The notes under the pieces are model-generated. The model worked only from the letters and a program-made list of their open reading frames with translations, made no database searches and was not told the origin of the DNA. From NCBI RefSeq assembly GCF_029589495.1, contig NZ_JAAIVF010000001.1:1240001-1304000 (forward strand): a stretch of 64,000 bases of DNA, in the 5' to 3' direction. The DNA is from Speluncibacter jeojiensis. Its GTDB lineage: Bacteria; Actinomycetota; Actinomycetes; Mycobacteriales; Mycobacteriaceae. The translations under genes were made by a program, and so were the position numbers. Of the stretch, positions 60,912 through 64,000 are shown one piece after another (the first letter of the stretch is position 1; each line of letters begins with the position of its first letter).

Positions 60912-62459
60912 GTGGCGGACTTCAACGAAGAGGTGGACGTTCTGGTCGTGGGCTCGGGCGGAGGCGGCGTCACCGGCGCCTACACCGCGGCCCGCGAGGG
61001 TCTGGACGTCCTCCTGGTCGAGGCGACCGACAAGTTCGGCGGCACCACCGCCTACTCCGGCGGCGGCGGCGTCTGGTTCCCCGCCAACCCCGCGCTCAAG
61101 CGCGCCGGCACCGACGACACCATCGAGGACGCGCTCGAGTACTACCACGCCGTCGTCGGCGACCGCACCCCGCGCGACCTGCAGGACACCTACGTCCGCG
61201 GCGGCGCCCCGCTGATCGAGTACCTCGAGCAGGACGAGAACCTCAAGTTCGAGATGCTGCCGTGGCCGGACTACTTCGGCAAGGCGCCGAAGGCCCGCAA
61301 CGACGGCCAGCGCCACATCATGCCGAGCCCGCTGAAGGTCTCCAAGGCGCCCGAGCTGCGTGAGGTCGTGCGCGGACCGCTGGACAACGACCGGCTCGGC
61401 ACCCCGCAGCCCGACGACTACTTCATCGGCGGCCGCGCGCTGATCGCCCGCTTCCTCAAGGCCATCGCGCAGTACCCGAACGCCACGCTGCAACTGAACA
61501 CCCCGCTCGTCGACCTGATCGTCGAGGACGGCGAGGTCATCGGCGGTGTCGTCGAACGCGACGGGCAGCAGGTCCGCATCCACGCCCGCAAGGGTGTCGT
61601 GCTCGCGGCCGGCGGCTTCGAGCAGAACGACGAGTTGCGTCAGAAGTACGGCGTGCCCGGCGAGGCCCGCGACACCATGGGTCCGTGGGGCAACGTCGGC
61701 AAGGCGCTCGACGCCGGCATCGCCGCCGGCGCCGACATCGACCTGATGGACCAGGCCTGGTGGTCGCCGGGCATGACCCACCCGGACGGCCGCTCGGCCT
61801 TCGCCCTGTGGTTCACCGGCGGCATCTTCGTCAACCAGGACGGCAAGCGCTTCGTCAACGAGTCCGCGCCGTACGACCGTCTGGGCCGCGACGTGATCCG
61901 CCAGATGGAAGAGGGCACGGTCACGCTGCCGTACTGGATGATCTACGACGACAAGGAGGGCGAGGTGCCGCCGTGCAAGGCGAGCAACGTCTCCATGGTC
62001 GAGACCGAGAAGTACGTCGCCGCCGGGCTGTGGCACACCGCCGACACCCTCGAGGAGCTCGCCGAGAAGCTCGGCATCCCGGCCGACAATCTCGTCGCCA
62101 CCGTGGCGCGGTTCAACGAGATGGTCCCGACCGGCGTCGACAGCGACTTCGGCCGCGGTGACGAGGCCTACGACCGCGCCTTCTCCAACGGCGAGCCGCC
62201 GCTGGTCACCATCGAGCAGGGGCCGTTCCACGCCGCCGCGTTCGGCATCTCCGACCTGGGCACCAAGGGCGGACTGCGCACTGACACCCGCGCCCGTGTG
62301 CTGAACAAGAACGGCAAGGTCATCCCCGGCCTCTACGCCGCCGGCAACACGATGGCCGCGCCCAGCGGCTACGTCTACCCCGGTGGCGGCAACCCGATCG
62401 GCACGTCCGTGCTGTTCAGCCACCTCGCCGTGATGGACATGGCAGGCAAGAACGTCTAG
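60912..62459 (+). CDS. kstD: 3-ketosteroid delta1-dehydrogenase
   Basis: FAD enzyme that introduces the C1-C2 double bond into ring A of 3-ketosteroids, needed to open the steroid nucleus. 515 aa. FAD-binding VGSGGGGVTGAYTAA and GGTTAYSGGGGVWFP at the N-terminus. The catalytic residues of Rhodococcus KstD1 (Tyr119, Tyr318, Tyr487, Gly491) have counterparts at Tyr94, Tyr321, Tyr489 and Gly493 (SGYVYPGGGNPIG). GTG at 60912 begins the conserved part, with AGAGG about ten bases upstream. No other steroid gene adjoins it. Confidence 0.9.
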   Translation: MADFNEEVDVLVVGSGGGGVTGAYTAAREGLDVLLVEATDKFGGTTAYSGGGGVWFPANPALKRAGTDDTIEDALEYYHAVVGDRTPRDLQDTYVRGGAPLIEYLEQDENLKFEMLPWPDYFGKAPKARNDGQRHIMPSPLKVSKAPELREVVRGPLDNDRLGTPQPDDYFIGGRALIARFLKAIAQYPNATLQLNTPLVDLIVEDGEVIGGVVERDGQQVRIHARKGVVLAAGGFEQNDELRQKYGVPGEARDTMGPWGNVGKALDAGIAAGADIDLMDQAWWSPGMTHPDGRSAFALWFTGGIFVNQDGKRFVNESAPYDRLGRDVIRQMEEGTVTLPYWMIYDDKEGEVPPCKASNVSMVETEKYVAAGLWHTADTLEELAEKLGIPADNLVATVARFNEMVPTGVDSDFGRGDEAYDRAFSNGEPPLVTIEQGPFHAAAFGISDLGTKGGLRTDTRARVLNKNGKVIPGLYAAGNTMAAPSGYVYPGGGNPIGTSVLFSHLAVMDMAGKNV

Positions 62460-62498
62460 ATGCCGACTCGTGCCCGCCGACGGTCCTAGCATTGGCTG

Positions 62499-63038
62499 GT
62501 GGGCACGTTGACGGACTTTCTGAGCACCGGGACCGTCCCATGGTGGGCGGTCCCGGTTGCTGTCTTCATCGGGGTGCTGCTCGGCGTCGCGGGTGTCCGG
62601 TGGCGCCGCAAGCCGGTCGTGCCGGTCGCCGAGACGGCCTCCTGGTGGCGGCCGGAACTGCGCGCGGTGTGCGTTCAGTTCCTCGGCGCCGCCGACCGTG
62701 CCCACAACGCCATCGTCGAGGTCGACCCGGACGTGCTGGCCGAGGCCGACCTCGAGGACGCGGTCCGGTCCGACGACGCGGCACTGCGGGCGCTGGCCGA
62801 GTCGATCCTCGAGCTGGACCGCACCGTGAACGAGTTGCGCCTGGTCGCCCCCGGCCGGGTCCTCGACGCCGCCACCGCGTACTTCGGATTTCTCACCGCC
62901 GCGACGATCGACGGCGTGCCGGACCAGGAGCAGTTTCGGCTCCGCTACCGCGAACACAAGCGCGATCTGGTGAGTGCTACCCGAGATTCGTTGGGACTGG
63001 ACGGGATCCGGGTTCCCGCCGCGGTCCGGGAAGGGTGA
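62499..63038 (+). CDS. membrane-anchored hypothetical protein
   Basis: 179 aa: one N-terminal membrane helix (WWAVPVAVFIGVLLGVAGVRW) and a soluble helical domain (about 45-170, ELRAVCVQFLGAADRAHNAI ... YREHKRDLVSATRDSLGL). Family not recognised. GTG at 62499 is preceded by TAGCAT at six bases, a leaderless pattern. Located four bases upstream of the methyltransferase gene, so probably co-transcribed. Confidence 0.65.
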   Translation: MGTLTDFLSTGTVPWWAVPVAVFIGVLLGVAGVRWRRKPVVPVAETASWWRPELRAVCVQFLGAADRAHNAIVEVDPDVLAEADLEDAVRSDDAALRALAESILELDRTVNELRLVAPGRVLDAATAYFGFLTAATIDGVPDQEQFRLRYREHKRDLVSATRDSLGLDGIRVPAAVREG

Positions 63039-63042
63039 ACCG

Positions 63043-63879
63043 ATGAACCAGCCGGACAGTGGTCACCGCACACAGGACCACACCGCCGTCTACACCCACG
63101 GGCACCACGAATCGGTGCTGCGCTCGCATCGGCAGCGCACCGCGGAGAACTCGGCCGGTTACCTGCTGCCGTACCTGGGCGCCGGGGTGTCGGTGCTCGA
63201 CGTCGGGTGCGGGCCGGGCACCATCACCTCCGACCTCGCCGCGCTGGTCACGCCGGGCCGGGTCACCGCCGTCGAGGTGACCGACACCGCGCTGGAACTG
63301 GCCCGCACCGAGGCCGCCGAGCGCGGCAGCACCAACATCGACTTCGTGGTCGCCGACGTGCACGCGCTCGGCTTCCCCGACGACACGTTCGACGTGGTGC
63401 ACGCGCACCAGGTGCTCCAGCACGTCGCCGATCCCGTGCACGCGCTGCAGGAGATGCGCCGGGTGTGCAAGCCGGGCGGGTTCGTGGCCGCCCGCGACTC
63501 CGACTACACCGGCTTCGTCTGGTTCCCGCAGTTCCCGGCACTGGACCGCTGGATGGAGCTGTACCAGCGGGCCGCCCGCGCGAACGGCGGCGAGCCCGAC
63601 GCCGGGCGGCGGATGTTGTCGTGGGCGCGGGAGGCCGGCTTCACCGACATCGTCCCGAGCGCCGACGTCTGGTGCTTCGCCACACCCGACGAGCGGGCCT
63701 GGTGGGGCGGGATGTGGGCGGACCGGATCCTGCAGTCGGCGCTGACCGACCAGCTCCTCGACGCCGGGTGGGCCGACCGCGCCGAGCTGGAGGCGATCGC
63801 CGCGGCCTGGCGGGCGTGGGCCACCGCCGAGGACGGCTGGCTGGCGATCCCGCACGGCCAGTTGCTCTGCCGCGCCTGA
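63043..63879 (+). CDS. class I SAM-dependent methyltransferase
   Basis: 278 aa. UbiE/Methyltransf_11-type fold: motif I VLDVGCGPGTITSDLA, motif II AVEVTD, FVVADVHALGFPDDTFDVVHAHQVLQHVADP, and MRRVCKPGGFVAARDSDY. Small-molecule methyltransferase; the substrate is unknown. ATG at 63043 with AAGGG upstream, overlapping nothing. Confidence 0.9.
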   Translation: MNQPDSGHRTQDHTAVYTHGHHESVLRSHRQRTAENSAGYLLPYLGAGVSVLDVGCGPGTITSDLAALVTPGRVTAVEVTDTALELARTEAAERGSTNIDFVVADVHALGFPDDTFDVVHAHQVLQHVADPVHALQEMRRVCKPGGFVAARDSDYTGFVWFPQFPALDRWMELYQRAARANGGEPDAGRRMLSWAREAGFTDIVPSADVWCFATPDERAWWGGMWADRILQSALTDQLLDAGWADRAELEAIAAAWRAWATAEDGWLAIPHGQLLCRA

Positions 63880-63895
63880 GAAGTCGCAGCGATCT

Positions 63896-64000
63896 TCAGA
63901 GTCGCAGCAGCGCCGCGGTGCCGGCCGCCGCGAGCACGACCAGCACCAGCGGCGCCCGCCGCCAGGCCAGCACGGCACCGACCGCGACACCCGCAGGGCG
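63896..64000 (-). CDS. AzlD-like branched-chain amino acid permease subunit (C-terminal end only)
   Basis: 34 codons plus stop (RPAGVAVGAVLAWRRAPLVL, then VVLAAAGTAALLRL). The pattern of short hydrophobic helices resembles the C-terminus of AzlD, the small partner of AzlC in branched-chain amino acid export. The rest lies beyond the right edge, so the call is tentative. Confidence 0.5.
   Translation of the reverse strand, partial: RPAGVAVGAVLAWRRAPLVLVVLAAAGTAALLRL

Overview
The window is 64 kb of a high-GC actinobacterial chromosome, most likely from the order Mycobacteriales (Gordonia, Rhodococcus, Tsukamurella, Williamsia or a relative; the genus cannot be fixed by eye). The evidence is the close resemblance of many proteins to mycobacterial families (FadE5, EchA12, the Rv2212-type adenylate cyclase, the Rv0577/CFP32-type VOC protein, an L,D-transpeptidase lipoprotein, MbcTA, KstD), frequent GTG starts, and TANNNT -10 boxes placed 6-8 bases before a start codon, the arrangement of leaderless mycobacterial mRNAs. 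No rRNA, tRNA or CRISPR was seen.

Layout. 1-4.9 kb is a copper module: a minus-strand operon copZ-copA-multicopper oxidase, CsoR, and three CsoR-type operators. 5-12 kb holds ilvD, a secreted SRPBCC protein, lactate 2-monooxygenase, a pirin, a basic Ala/Pro-rich protein and an adenylate cyclase. 11.7-17.4 kb is lipid metabolism: fadE5 coupled to a VOC protein, a divergent acyl-CoA dehydrogenase, and a regulator made of two fused TetR units. 17.4-36.6 kb mixes housekeeping and envelope genes: a MarR/MFS efflux operon, an RNase H, a secreted Ig-like protein, a ROK regulator behind a short Cys-Cys leader ORF, a polysaccharide deacetylase, a glycosyltransferase, an L,D-transpeptidase, a MarR plus an MFS pump carrying three C-terminal beta-sandwich domains, a DrrAB-type ABC exporter and a pseudouridine synthase. 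36.6-41.9 kb is an acyl-CoA/SDR catabolic operon with its TetR, and echA12 behind a KstR-type operator. kstD, a 3-ketosteroid delta1-dehydrogenase, lies near the right end (60.9-62.5 kb), so the genome probably degrades steroids.

42.9-59.2 kb is an accessory defence island with visibly lower GC in parts: a complete type I restriction-modification system (hsdR-hsdM-hsdS), an abortive-infection family protein, an OLD-family ATPase/TOPRIM nuclease with an inserted Cys cluster, a small two-helix membrane protein coupled to a large unrecognised protein with a ribbon-helix-helix-like N-terminus, a zinc-finger-like protein, and an MbcTA-type RES/Xre toxin-antitoxin pair. A 3.8 kb element with IS1380-like ends is embedded in it (48742-52573). 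It carries the transposase together with a drug-efflux MFS gene and a divergent TetR, and the MFS stop codon overlaps the transposase start.

The right end (62.5-64 kb) has a small membrane protein, a SAM methyltransferase and the C-terminus of an AzlD-like permease. The observations most worth following are the IS1380-ended efflux transposon whose transposase may be driven by a TetR-controlled promoter, the uncharacterised OLD / two-TM / RHH cluster, the leaderless mini-ORFs before the ROK and hsdR genes, and the KstR-type box.
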